DNA of 64,000 nt from JAJDXW01 sp965243335 (GCA_965243335.1 OZ251545.1:2232001-2296000); one strand, 5' to 3'. Counted from the stretch's first letter, positions 32,291-40,814 are shown. Numbers and translations are program-made. The notes: generated by a model not told the origin, from the letters alone.

Positions 32291-33307
32291 ATGGCGGCAG
32301 TCCAGGAGCACGGGGCGCACGGGGAGCGGACGGCGGGGTCCGCGGTCCCGGTCATCGACGTCGCGGACTACCTCGCGGGCGCGCGCGGGGCAAGGGCGGC
32401 GGTGGGGGGCGAGATCCGCTCCGCGCTCGAGGACGTCGGCTTCTTCGTGATCGTCAACCACGACGTCCCCCGCGGCCTCGTCGCGCGAACGTTCGACGAG
32501 GCGCGCCGTATCCACGCCCTCGATGCGGAGACCAAGATGTCGCTCCGCATGAACGAGCACAACAACGGCTACATGGCGATGGCGCGCTACACGGTGCGGA
32601 CGGCCGAGGTGAACGCGGGGGCGGCGCCGGACCTCAACGAGGCGTTCTTCGTCAAGCGCGAACGCCCCCCCGACGACCCCCTGCGGCAGAGCGGCCGGCG
32701 CTTCGCCGGCCCCAACGTGTGGCCGGACGGCCTTCCCGGGTTCCGGGAGGCCGTGCTCGCCTACACCGACGCGATGGACCGGTTCGCGCGCCGGATGCTG
32801 CCGGCGGTCGCGGCCGCCCTCGACCTCCCCGCGCACTGGTTCGACCGCGCGTTCGAGGAAAGCCAGTTCTCGTTCCGGCTCTCCCACTACCCGCCGGTCG
32901 CCGCCGGCGAGAACCAGTTCGGGATCGCGCCCCACACCGACGTGAACTTCATGACCTACCTCCCGCAGTCGGAGGTGCCGGGGCTCGAGGTCCTGACGCC
33001 GTCCGGGGAGTGGGCGGCGGTCCCGGACCTGCCCGACTCCTTCGCGGTCAACTCCGGCGACACCCTGCACCGCTGGACCAACGGGCGGTTCAGGTCCACC
33101 GCGCACCGCGCCCGGCCCCCGGTGGGGCGCCACCGCTACGCGATCCCGTTCTTCCTCGGGCCGCACGTCGACACCCTCATCGCGTGCCTGCCGACCTGCC
33201 GGGGGCCGGGAAACGAGCCGCGCTTCGCGCCGATCACCTACGGCGACTACCTCGAATGGTGGTACGCCGAGAACTACCCCCCGGAACGCCAGGACGACGA
33301 CCCCTGA
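32291..33307 (+). CDS. 2-oxoglutarate/Fe(II)-dependent oxygenase (isopenicillin N synthase-like)
   Basis: The 338-residue protein has the DIOX_N segment ('VPVIDVADYL', 'DVGFFVIVNHDVP') and the double-stranded beta-helix core. The iron ligands are His and Asp in 'APHTDVNFMTYLPQ' and His in 'FRSTAHRARPP', and the 2OG-binding Arg is in 'HRYAIPFF'. Relatives oxidise small molecules such as gibberellins, amino acids or antibiotic precursors; the bacterial branch has mostly unknown substrates. It starts after GAGGGGCACGAC. It lies 47 bases after the esterase gene and before a thioesterase, so a shared catabolic task is likely. Confidence 0.9.
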   Translation: MAAVQEHGAHGERTAGSAVPVIDVADYLAGARGARAAVGGEIRSALEDVGFFVIVNHDVPRGLVARTFDEARRIHALDAETKMSLRMNEHNNGYMAMARYTVRTAEVNAGAAPDLNEAFFVKRERPPDDPLRQSGRRFAGPNVWPDGLPGFREAVLAYTDAMDRFARRMLPAVAAALDLPAHWFDRAFEESQFSFRLSHYPPVAAGENQFGIAPHTDVNFMTYLPQSEVPGLEVLTPSGEWAAVPDLPDSFAVNSGDTLHRWTNGRFRSTAHRARPPVGRHRYAIPFFLGPHVDTLIACLPTCRGPGNEPRFAPITYGDYLEWWYAENYPPERQDDDP

Positions 33308-33411
33308 GCGCGCCCCCGACCGCTGCCGACCGCCGCCGCGCGCCGCAGGCGGCGGGAGCGGCTCCCGCCGACCGCGCAACGCCGCGCCACGACCCGGAGA
33401 CGATTCGAAGG

Positions 33412-34326
33412 ATGAGCAAGACCGCCGCCTGGACCGAGACCTTTCGCGGGATGGTGAAGGCATGGGAGTGCGACGCCTTCGAACACTTCACCGTCGCCTA
33501 CTACTACGAGCGCCTCGGCGACGCGGTGCTCAACCTGTTCGACGAGGTGGGGGCCGCCGATCCCGCCCCCGCGCGCGAGTGCGAACACCGGCGCGCGTTC
33601 ACCCCGTCGGCGACGGCGGCCCGCTTCGAGGCGGAGCTGCTCGAAGGGGACGTCCACCACATGGAGAGCGGGTTCGTGGGCCGCGACGGCGAGACCGTGC
33701 GCACCGGCCACAAGCTCTTCGACTCGGCGAATGGACGCCTCGCCGCCGCCTTCACCCTCGCGCACCGCTACCTGGACCTCGACGCGGGCGAGGCGGCCCC
33801 GATGCCCGACTCCCTCCGCGAGGCGATCGACGCGCGGCGGGTCGAGTGGGACCGGGCGCCCGACGAGCCGCGCCCTGGCCCGCGGGACGAATCGGGCTTC
33901 ATCGAGTCCGGCCGCGACACGGTCAAGCCGGGGGAGGTCGACGTGCTCGGGCGCATGAGCCTGCCCGCCTACCTGCACCGCTTCTCGGACGCCAACCTGC
34001 ACCTGGTCGCCCGGTTCGGAATGACCCCCGCCTACCTCCGGGAGAACCGGGTCGGCTTCTCGACGTTCGAGTTCCAGGGCCGTTTCGAGCGCATGCTCCG
34101 GGCGGGCGACCGGGTCCGGGTCCGCTCCGGCCTCATGCACGTCGGCGGGTCGTCGATGCGGCTCCTCCACCGGATGTACGACGCGCGGACGGGCGACCTC
34201 TCCGCCGAATTCAGCCAGTACGGGGTGCACCTCGACCTCGAAGCGAGGCGTCCGACCCGGCTCCCGGAGGAGATGAGGGCGCGCGCCGCGGAGATCGTGT
34301 GCGAGGCCGCGGAGGCGGGAACGTGA
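33412..34326 (+). CDS. Double hot-dog acyl-CoA thioesterase-like protein
   Basis: The 304-residue protein consists of two consecutive hot-dog-like halves (about 1-140 and 160-300). 'VKAWECDAFEHFTVAYYYER' in the first and 'VKPGEVDVLGRMSLPAYLHR' in the second share the 4-hydroxybenzoyl-CoA thioesterase-like pattern, with the first copy's Asp and the second copy's Asp in equivalent places. Enzymes of this fold release free acids from CoA thioesters or dehydrate them. It is in an operon with an MBL-fold hydrolase that overlaps its stop codon. Confidence 0.75.
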   Translation: MSKTAAWTETFRGMVKAWECDAFEHFTVAYYYERLGDAVLNLFDEVGAADPAPARECEHRRAFTPSATAARFEAELLEGDVHHMESGFVGRDGETVRTGHKLFDSANGRLAAAFTLAHRYLDLDAGEAAPMPDSLREAIDARRVEWDRAPDEPRPGPRDESGFIESGRDTVKPGEVDVLGRMSLPAYLHRFSDANLHLVARFGMTPAYLRENRVGFSTFEFQGRFERMLRAGDRVRVRSGLMHVGGSSMRLLHRMYDARTGDLSAEFSQYGVHLDLEARRPTRLPEEMRARAAEIVCEAAEAGT

Positions 34327-35021
34327 GCGGCGGCGGCTCGCCGCTCTTCATCGAGCAGATCGAGATCGGCCCGATGAAGAACTTCACCTACCTCGTCGGG
34401 TCGCGGGCCACCCGCGAGGTGGCGCTCGTGGACCCGGCCTGGGACGTCGACGGGCTTCTGCGGCGCGTGGAGGCGCAGGACCTGCGCCCGGTCGCCGCGC
34501 TCGTCACCCACTACCACCCGGACCACTGCGGCGGCGGGATGCGCGGCCACCACGTCGAGGGGGTCGCGGAGCTCCTCGCGCGGCGCGGCCTCAAGGTCTA
34601 CGCGCACCGGGAGGAGGCGGACGGGCTCCGCAAGGTGACCGGCCTCGAGGAGAGCGACCTCGTCCGGGTCGATTCCGGGGACCGGATGTCGGTGGGGGAG
34701 ATCGAGATCGAGTTCCTGCACACCCCGGGCCATACCCCGGGGTCGCAGTGCTTCCGGATCCGGGACACCCTCGTCTCCGGCGACACCCTGTTCGTCCAGG
34801 GATGCGGCCGGGTGGACCTGCCCGGCTCCGACCCCGACCGCATGTACGAGAGCCTGCGACGCCTCGCCTCCCTGCCGGACGAGACCGTCCTGCTCCCCGG
34901 GCACAACTACTCGGAGGTCCCGCACGCCACCATGGGGGAGACGAAGCGGGGGAACTTCTACCTCCGGGTCCCGGACCTCGAGACCTGGCGCCGGTTCATG
35001 GGCGCCTCTCCCATCGGCTGA
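34323..35021 (+). CDS. Metallo-beta-lactamase-fold hydrolase
   Basis: The 232-residue protein has the metal-binding signature 'VTHYHPDHCGGG' (HxHxDH), the second-site 'HTPGHTPGSQCF', 'VSGDTLFVQGCGRVDLPG' and a final 'LLPGHNYSEV'. The pattern resembles glyoxalase II and persulfide dioxygenase relatives, acting on thioesters or related bonds. The GTG start overlaps the preceding stop (GTGA), a sign of coupled translation. It closes the esterase-oxygenase-thioesterase operon. Confidence 0.88.
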   Translation: MSGGGSPLFIEQIEIGPMKNFTYLVGSRATREVALVDPAWDVDGLLRRVEAQDLRPVAALVTHYHPDHCGGGMRGHHVEGVAELLARRGLKVYAHREEADGLRKVTGLEESDLVRVDSGDRMSVGEIEIEFLHTPGHTPGSQCFRIRDTLVSGDTLFVQGCGRVDLPGSDPDRMYESLRRLASLPDETVLLPGHNYSEVPHATMGETKRGNFYLRVPDLETWRRFMGASPIG

Positions 35022-35191
35022 CCTCAAGGTCGAGCCGAGCTTCGCGTGAGGCGGCCTCGAGGTCCCGCCTCCGGACGCGGACCCATATGGCCCCCTGACA
35101 CGAAGCCTCGCGAGCGCCTTCGCGCTGTCGAGCGACCTGGAACGGAATACGGCTGGCCACCGCGAAGGGATCGGTGGCCCGCGGGAAGGAA

Positions 35192-35297
35192 CCTGATTAC
35201 GTACAAGGCTCAGCTTGCAGCTCGGGTCGATGGAAGCCCGGGCGCAGGCCCCGAGAAAACCCGTCATTCCCCGTCATCCTCGCGAAAGCAGGGAGAA
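35192..35297 (+). repeat. Second dispersed repeat, left copy
   Basis: This copy runs from CCTGATTACGTACAAGGCTC through GGGTCGATGGAAGCCCGGG to CGTCATTCCCCGTCATCCTC and GCGAAAGCAGGGAG. It matches the copy at 45544 in the same orientation with few differences. The motif belongs to the widespread repeats that contain CGTCATTCC and CGCGAAAG. It is the left bracket of the accessory segment. Confidence 0.8.
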
Positions 35298-35407
35298 CCG
35301 CGGGCGCCGAGGCGGCTCCGCTCCGGCCCCGCCCCCCGGGCGCCTGCACCCGGCTCTACAATGGCCCCCACGGGGCGCGGGCGCGCTCCCTCCGGAGGGC
35401 AGGACCG

Positions 35408-36061
35408 ATGCGGGCGCCGATCGTCGTCATCAACCCGAACTCGACCCAGGCGGTCACCGACGGCATGAGCGAGGCGGTGGAGCCGCTCCGCCGGCCGGAC
35501 GGGCCGGCCATCGAATGCGTGACCATGGAGAGCGGCCCGCCGGGGGTGGAGACCCAGATGGACGCGGAGAGCGTGGTGCTCCCCATCTGCGACTACGTGC
35601 ACGGACGCAACGACGAGGCGGGCGCCTTCGTCATCGGCTGCTACAGCGACCCCGGCCTCCACGCCGCGCGGGAGGTCGCGCGCGTGCCGGTGTTCGGGAT
35701 CGCGGAGAGCGCGATGGCCACCGCCCTCACCCGGGGCGACCGCTTCGGGGTGATCTCCATCCTGCCGGGCTCCGTCCCCCGCCACCTGCGGCAGGTGCGC
35801 GCGATGGGGATCGAGCGCCGCCTCGCGGCCGACCTCCCGGTCGGGCTCGGGGTGACCGAGCTGGGCGGCGAAGACGAGGTCTACGAGCGCATGGAAGGCG
35901 TGGGCCGGCGCCTTCGCGACGAGCACGGGGCGGACGTGGTGATCCTCGGCTGCACCGGCATGGCCCGCTTCCAACGGCCCCTCGAAGCCTCGCTCGGGCT
36001 CCCGGTCGTCGAGCCGACCCGCGCCGCCGTCGCCCTCGCCCTCGGGGCGGTCGCCGCCTGA
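35408..36061 (+). CDS. Hydantoin racemase (Asp/Glu racemase family)
   Basis: The 217-residue protein has the start 'IVVINPNSTQAVTDGMSEAV' and, near the end, 'GADVVILGCTGMARF', with the second catalytic Cys in GCTGM. The first Cys lies in 'AFVIGCYSDPGLHAAREVA'. This pair is characteristic of hydantoin racemases and related Asp/Glu racemases. D-hydantoinase and D-carbamoylase genes are encoded 5 kb away on the opposite strand. In the known pathway, the racemase converts L-hydantoins so that the D-specific enzymes can use both forms. The intervening genes are unrelated defence debris. Confidence 0.82.
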   Translation: MRAPIVVINPNSTQAVTDGMSEAVEPLRRPDGPAIECVTMESGPPGVETQMDAESVVLPICDYVHGRNDEAGAFVIGCYSDPGLHAAREVARVPVFGIAESAMATALTRGDRFGVISILPGSVPRHLRQVRAMGIERRLAADLPVGLGVTELGGEDEVYERMEGVGRRLRDEHGADVVILGCTGMARFQRPLEASLGLPVVEPTRAAVALALGAVAA

Positions 36062-36085
36062 ACGCCCCTTGTCCAGGCAGCGGCC

Positions 36086-36343
36086 ATGAACGCCGTCATG
36101 GAGCGGGAACGCGCTCCGGGGCGCGAGCCCCGCGACGTGTCGGGGGAGGATCGGGGCTACGACATCGAAGGCTGCGAAGCCGGGACGGCGCGCCTGCGCT
36201 TCATCGAGGTCAAGGGCCGGCGCGCGGACGCCCGCGACGTGACCGTCACCCGCAACGAGATGCTGGCCGCGTACAACGCGGACGACGCCTGGATCCTGGC
36301 CGTGGCGCTGGTCGAGCGCGGCATCGCGCACGATCCGAATCTA
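36086..36343 (+). pseudogene. DUF3883 fragment of a helicase-type protein
   Basis: The frame encodes 'MNAVMERERAPGREPRDVSG', then 'RGYDIEGCEAGTARLRFIEV' and 'KGRRADARDVTVTRNEMLAA', which is the DUF3883 domain (a PD-(D/E)XK-like fold) found at the C-terminus of SNF2-type helicases in defence loci. It breaks off after VERGIAHDP. Another frame then encodes an unrelated-looking tail (IYLPNPARVFGREPGFAEV). No helicase part precedes it; the racemase gene ends 24 bases upstream. I read it as the truncated end of a lost helicase gene. Confidence 0.65.
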
Positions 36344-36473
36344 TCTCCCGAACCCGGCACGGGTCTTCGGCCGCGAGCCGGGCTTCGCCGAGGTCTCGCG
36401 GACGATCTTGGTGGAGGCGATCCGGCGGGCGGCGGGCGGCCCCGCCCGCGAAGAGGGACCGTAGCGATAGAAA

Positions 36474-36493
36474 TGTATCGCATAGGTGATACA
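36474..36493. promoter_or_regulatory. Inverted repeat TGTATC-N8-GATACA
   Basis: A perfect 6-bp dyad separated by eight bases lies in an AT-richer stretch upstream of the small ORFs and the SDH-type protease. Its form is that of a repressor operator of the kind found in toxin-antitoxin promoters. No regulator is identified. Confidence 0.4.
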
Positions 36494-36545
36494 CTTTCCG
36501 GGCGTGGCGCAGGAGCCAGAGCGCACGGCAAGGGGGGATCGCAGC

Positions 36546-36677
36546 ATGATGGCGCAGCGCGGAACGACCGCTTTCGCGAGAATCGCGGCCGGTTGAAACT
36601 TCAAGCTGCACAACGCATTGCGTGACTTGGACGAGGCAATGGCCGAGGTCCGCGGGAAGGGAGGAATGACGACATGA
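36546..36677 (+). pseudogene. Small frame broken by an in-frame TGA
   Basis: An ATG pair follows a strong AGGGGGGATC site and encodes MMAQRGTTAFARIAAG before a TGA at 36594. The same frame continues (NFKLHNALRDLDEAMAEV) and ends with ATGA overlapping the next gene's start. Coupling with the next gene suggests that it was once real. I do not recognise it. Confidence 0.35.
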
Positions 36678-36877
36678 CGAAGCAAAAGCACGTGGATTCC
36701 AAGCGTGAGCAAGAACGTGCCGCGATGCTCAAGGAGGCGCTTTCCCGACCGGGCGTTCGGGAAGTCATGGATGTCTACAGCGGCTGGTGGGAGAAGGATC
36801 GGGGGCTCGACGCTTACCGCGAGGCGACGAAGACGCCCGCCCGCACCACGAGAACGAACCACACCCGAGCGCGTTGA
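36674..36877 (+). CDS. Small hypothetical protein, 67 aa
   Basis: The charged, helical product starts MTKQKHVDSKREQERAAMLK and has a conserved-looking centre 'LSRPGVREVMDVYSGWWEKD' and 'RGLDAYREATK'. I have no functional name for it. The start follows GGGAAGGGAGGA. It precedes the SDH-type protease by 24 bases and may be its partner or regulator. Confidence 0.55.
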   Translation: MTKQKHVDSKREQERAAMLKEALSRPGVREVMDVYSGWWEKDRGLDAYREATKTPARTTRTNHTRAR

Positions 36878-36901
36878 GCCGCCGGACACGGGAGCATCGC
36901 A

Positions 36902-37891
36902 TTGCCGATATGGAGCGAAATTCTCACGGAACTGGGGAAGACGCCGGACTTCGACGGAGTCCGTCGAAAATACCTTCTCGAGCTCCATCACCACTCCGGG
37001 CGCGACGTCATCCTGTACGCTTCCGGGTGGCTGCAGAAAAGCGACGCCCCGCCCGCCCTTACTTCGATCGGCGACGAGGACATGCAGGCCCTCATGGAGG
37101 TCAGCCATGGCTTGGAGGGTGGTGACCTCGACCTGATCCTGCACAGCCCCGGCGGTTCGCCGGAAGCCGCCGAGGCGATTGTCGCCTATCTCCGGTCGCG
37201 CTTTTCGCATGTTCGGGTGATCGTCCCACAGCTCGCCATGTCGGCGGCGACCATGCTCGCGTGCGCCGCCGATGAGATCGTTCTCGGCAAGCATTCGTTT
37301 CTCGGCCCTACCGATCCGCAAATCCTGTTGCAGACATCGCTGGGAATGAGGGTGGTTCCCGCCCAAGCGGTCCTGGATCAATTCGACCGGGCGCAGCGGG
37401 AATGCGCCGATCCGGCGAAGCTGTCGGCTTGGCTGCCGATGCTGGGGCAGTACGGCCCCGATCTCCTGGTGCAATGCGAGTCGGCTTTGGACATGTCCAG
37501 GGAATTGGTCAGGACATGGTTGGAAACATTCATGTTCAAGAAATTGACCGACCGTTCGGAGAGGGCGGAATCGGTCTCCAAATGGCTTGCGGATCACAAG
37601 CATTTCAAGAGCCATGCTCGCCACATTCCGCGAACTGAGGTTGAAAAACATCGGTTGGTGGTATCTCGACTGGAAGACGATCAAGAATTCCAGGATCTCG
37701 CGCTTTCTGTTTTCCATTCGGTGACGCATACGTTTTCCGTCACACCTGCCGTAAAAATCATTGAAAATCATACAGGCCATGCCTTCATACAAAATCTTGT
37801 CGTTCAGCCTGTGCCCGCTGTCCAATTCGGCATCGCCCAGATCGCACCAGATGAATTAGCCTCGGCGAGAGAACCAGAGCTGCCGCAATAA
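36902..37891 (+). CDS. SDH-type Clp-fold serine proteinase
   Basis: The 329-residue protein belongs to the 'serine dehydrogenase proteinase' (SDH_sah) family, which has a ClpP-like crotonase fold. Evidence is 'DLDLILHSPGGSPEAAEAIV' for the oxyanion strand, then 'QLAMSAATMLACAADEIVLG', with the probable nucleophile Ser in MSAATM, and 'KHSFLGPTDPQ'. The C-terminal half is helical and probably mediates oligomerisation. The start is TTG, with GGGAG about eight bases upstream. Third-position A/T content is visibly higher than in the flanking core genes, so recent acquisition is likely. Family members occur in defence-type accessory islands; a substrate is not known. Confidence 0.82.
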   Translation: MPIWSEILTELGKTPDFDGVRRKYLLELHHHSGRDVILYASGWLQKSDAPPALTSIGDEDMQALMEVSHGLEGGDLDLILHSPGGSPEAAEAIVAYLRSRFSHVRVIVPQLAMSAATMLACAADEIVLGKHSFLGPTDPQILLQTSLGMRVVPAQAVLDQFDRAQRECADPAKLSAWLPMLGQYGPDLLVQCESALDMSRELVRTWLETFMFKKLTDRSERAESVSKWLADHKHFKSHARHIPRTEVEKHRLVVSRLEDDQEFQDLALSVFHSVTHTFSVTPAVKIIENHTGHAFIQNLVVQPVPAVQFGIAQIAPDELASAREPELPQ

Positions 37892-37908
37892 GCGGTCGAG
37901 AATTGCCT

Positions 37909-39803
37909 GTGACCGCCCATCGCCGGAAGCTGATCGAGGTCTCGCTGCCCCTGGAGGCGATCAACGCGGCCTCGGCGCGGGAGAAGTCGATCCGGCACGG
38001 GCACCCCTCGACGCTGCATCTGTGGTGGGCGCGCCGTCCGCTGGCGGCGTGCCGGGCGGTGATGTTCGCGCAGCTCGTGGACGATCCCTCGTCCTGGCCG
38101 GAGGAGTTCCCGACCGAGGAAGCGCAGGAGCAAGAGCGCAAGCGGCTGCACCAAGTCATCGCCGAGATGGTCCAGTGGAAGGCGAGCGGTGACGGGCACG
38201 TCATGGGCAAGGCGCGATACGAGATCGCGCGGTCTCTCTGGCGCGCGGACGCGGCGAGGCGCCTCCGGCGCGGGGCGACACGGATGCGGTGCTCGCATAT
38301 CTGGACGAACACGCACCGCCGGTCTGTGATCCGTTCTGTGGCTGCGGGTCGATCCCGCTGGAAACGCAGCGGCTGGGGCTCCGCGCCCGCGGTTCCGATC
38401 TCAACCCGGTCGCGGTGCTGGTCTCCAAGGCGACCTGCGAGATCCCGCCGAAATTCGCGGGACGGCCGCCGGTCAACCCCGAAGCGGATCCGCATGTGGT
38501 GTGGCGGGGCGCGCGGGGCTTGGCCGAGGACGTGCGGTACTACGGCCGATGGATGCGGGAGCGGGCGCAGGAGCGGATCGGCCATCTGTATCCGAAGGCG
38601 GAGGTGACGGCCGCGATGGCCGAAGCGCGCCCGGATCTCAAGCCCTACGCCGGGCAAAAGCTCACCGTCATCGCCTGGCTGTGGGCGCGCACCGTCGTCG
38701 CCTCTCCCGACCCGATGTTGCGCGGCGCACATGTGCCGCTCGCGAGCTCCTTCGTGCTGTCGTCGAAGAAGGGAAAGGAAGCGATCGTCGTTCCGGTGGT
38801 GGAGAACGGCGGTTACCGGTTCGCCGTGAAGGCCGGCGGCATCGGGCCGGACGAGTTGGCGAAGGCCAGGACGGGCGCCAAGGTGGGGCGTGGGGCGAAC
38901 TTCGCCTGCCTGCTATCCGGGACGCCGCTCACCGGCGACCACGTCAAGGCCGAAGGCATGGCCGGGCGCATGGACGCGCGCCTGATGGCGGTGGTGGCGG
39001 AGGGCAGGCGCGGGCGCGTCTATCTCGACCCGACGGAGGAGATGGAGGCAGCCACGCGGGAAGCGGAGCCGGCGTGGCGACCGGAAGGCAGCGTGCCGCA
39101 ACGCCTTACCGGAGGCACGTGCTACGCTTACGGCTTCACCGAATGGGGCGACCTCTTCACCCCGCGCCAATTGACCGCGCTGACGACGTTCTCCGATCTG
39201 GTCGCGGAAGCGCGCGAAAAAATCAGGCGCGATCTCACGGGTGCTACCCTGGGTACGCCGGCGTCTCGCCGGCATGAGGGCAAAGCGCGCGACGAGATCT
39301 CGGGCGAGGAGGCTACGGGCTACGACCCGGAAACCCGCTTCTGCATCGACTGGTTCGAGGCGTTCGGCACGGTGGCGGGCGGTTCCGGCGACGCCATCAC
39401 TCTGGCGCAAGCCTACGACATCGGCATCGAGGCCCTCGTGGACGCCGGCGCCGTCGCTACGCAGGGCGGGACAGCGCGGCTGCTCCGCCGCGACGAGCTG
39501 CCCGCCGACTGGAACCCCGCCGCCGACCGCCATCTCACCCATTGGAAGTGCGCGCAGCATCTGGCGCGGGTCCTGGAGTCTCCCGATGGCGGAAGCGAGG
39601 CGGCGGGGCAGCTCCTCACCGCAATGGGGCCGGACAACGGCGAGGCCGCGCGCCTGCTGGCCTACCGCCTCTACGACGTCTGCGAGCGCAAGGGCCGCGC
39701 CGAAGAAGCGCGGGTCTGGAACATGCTGGCCCAGGAATGGCCGGCGGTCGAGGCGGCGGCCCGCCGCGCATTTGAGGAAGCCGACGCGCCCTCGTTGCTG
39801 TGA
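37909..39803 (+). pseudogene. DUF1156 DNA methylase, frameshifted and internally deleted
   Basis: The N-terminus is that of COG1743 (adenine-specific methylase with Zn ribbon): 'RRKLIEVSLPLEAINAASAR' and 'HPSTLHLWWARRPLAACRAV'. A frameshift at about 38260-38290 separates it from 'PPVCDPFCGCGSIPLETQRL', the SAM-binding motif I. The protein continues to 'GDLFTPRQLTALTTFSDLVA'. The next several hundred residues of the family, including the catalytic DPPY motif, are absent. A palindromic element arm joins directly to the family's C-terminal part ('RFCIDWFEAFG' to 'RLLAYRLYDVCERKGRAEEA'). The protein cannot be an active methylase. The intact family works with DUF499 ATPases and helicases in phage defence. 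Confidence 0.82.
39246..39290 (+). repeat. Palindromic dispersed element, copy F (at deletion scar)
   Basis: One arm of the element (CCCTGGGTACGCCGGCGTCT, then CGCCGGCATGAGGG) sits in frame inside the DUF1156 pseudogene exactly where the internal deletion occurred. The remaining half of the element is gone. Confidence 0.75.
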
Positions 39804-39841
39804 GGCCCGGCGAGCGCGAACCATCCAGGCCCGAGGGGCGC

Positions 39842-40093
39842 ATGAAGACTACTTGATACTTCGAGGAACAGGTTCTGCACAAGCGCCCCTACATCGATCG
39901 GGCATGGTGCGCCGATGTCGTGGCCGCTCCCGTTCGCCGCGAAACCCAGCCGGACGGCCGGATACGATTCTGGGGAACGGTGACACGACCCGGCGAAAGC
40001 ACCCCGCGCATCCTCCGCGTGGTCACCCTGGCGGACGGAGAGACGGTCCATAACGCCTTCTTCGACCGGGGATTCAGGAAGGACGAACCATGA
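39842..40093 (+). pseudogene. Toxin-like partner of DUF2283, nonsense codon 5
   Basis: ATG-AAG-ACT-ACT is followed by TGA (39854-39856). After it the frame is open for 78 codons: 'YFEEQVLHKRPYIDRAWCAD', 'GRIRFWGTVT' and 'LRVVTLADGETVHNAFFDRG'. This resembles the small DUF4258-like proteins encoded directly before DUF2283 antitoxins. The final TGA overlaps the DUF2283 ATG (ATGA), so the pair was translationally coupled. A single base change (CGA or TGG to TGA) would explain the break. No in-frame start soon after the TGA is evident. Confidence 0.65.
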
Positions 40094-40377
40094 AGCTTCA
40101 TTACTATCCCGAAACCGACAGCCTGTACATCGAGCTCGGCCCCGGACCGGGGGTGGAGACGCGCGAGGTTTCCGACGGGTTGAACGTGGATCTCGACGCC
40201 GTCGGCGGTGTGGTCGGCTTCGACATCGACCATGCGTCGCAGCGTCTCGATCTCTCCACACTGGAGGCCGAGGCGCTGCCGCTCCGCTCGATCCGGGCAG
40301 GATTGGCCACGGCGCAGACATCGGAATCGCCCGATGGTGAGCGCATCGGGCCGTTCGGAACGGAGACGGCGGGGTGA
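40090..40377 (+). CDS. DUF2283 protein (putative antitoxin)
   Basis: The 95-residue protein starts MKLHYYPETDSLYIELGPGP and has the family's 'LNVDLDAVGGVVGFDIDHAS' strand pair. DUF2283 proteins are proposed antitoxins of the DUF4258-type gene usually upstream. Here that gene is broken, so the antitoxin may persist without its toxin. A C-terminal extension after about residue 75 is not conserved. Its stop overlaps the next GTG start. Confidence 0.75.
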   Translation: MKLHYYPETDSLYIELGPGPGVETREVSDGLNVDLDAVGGVVGFDIDHASQRLDLSTLEAEALPLRSIRAGLATAQTSESPDGERIGPFGTETAG

Positions 40378-40814
40378 GCGGCATGGCGGGAGAAACATCG
40401 GCTGCTGCGGCCAAGCGGCGGGTCGAGAAGGGGCTGGAGACGCTCCGCGCGGGGCTCACGCCCTATGTCGAGAAGCACATGCGCGACCGCCACGGGGAAG
40501 GCTGGCGGCGGTTCGCGAGCCGCGGGGCGCGGGACGGGGACGCCGGCCGGCTGGACGTCCAGGCGCTGCTGAGGACCCTGCTCGACCACTGGAACGACCT
40601 GTTCCGGCACGACGAACGGTTGCGGAAGGCGCGGAGCTTCGTCTCGCTCGCAATCAATGCGCGCAACGCCGTCGCGCATTACGCGGGCGAGATGGAGGCG
40701 CGCGCCACGCTTCGCCATCCCGACGCAATGCGCGAGCTTCTGGCCGCGGTCGGCGTGGCGGGCGGCCGTCAGACCTCGACCCGCACCCCGGTCTGCTCGA
40801 CGATCCGCCCGTAG
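40374..40814 (+). pseudogene. Swt1-type HEPN domain, truncated DUF499-like protein
   Basis: The frame starts with GTG overlapping the DUF2283 stop. It encodes 'VEKGLETLRAGLTPYVEKHM', 'DVQALLRTLLDHWNDLFRHD' and 'SLAINARNAVAHYAGE', which matches the Swt1-family HEPN domain including the RNxxxH motif (RNAVAH). In intact loci this domain begins a long DUF499 ATPase. Here similarity stops near residue 130 (LLAAVGVAGG) and the frame runs into the end of the oppositely oriented carbamoylase gene. The ATPase portion of about 900 residues is missing. The HEPN part itself could still fold. Confidence 0.7.

Noticed and set aside
36546..39856. In-frame TGA codons in two accessory genes as a sign of TGA recoding or selenocysteine
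   Set aside because: TGA is the ordinary stop codon for most genes in this window, no selenocysteine insertion hairpin is seen, and both genes lie in a decaying island.
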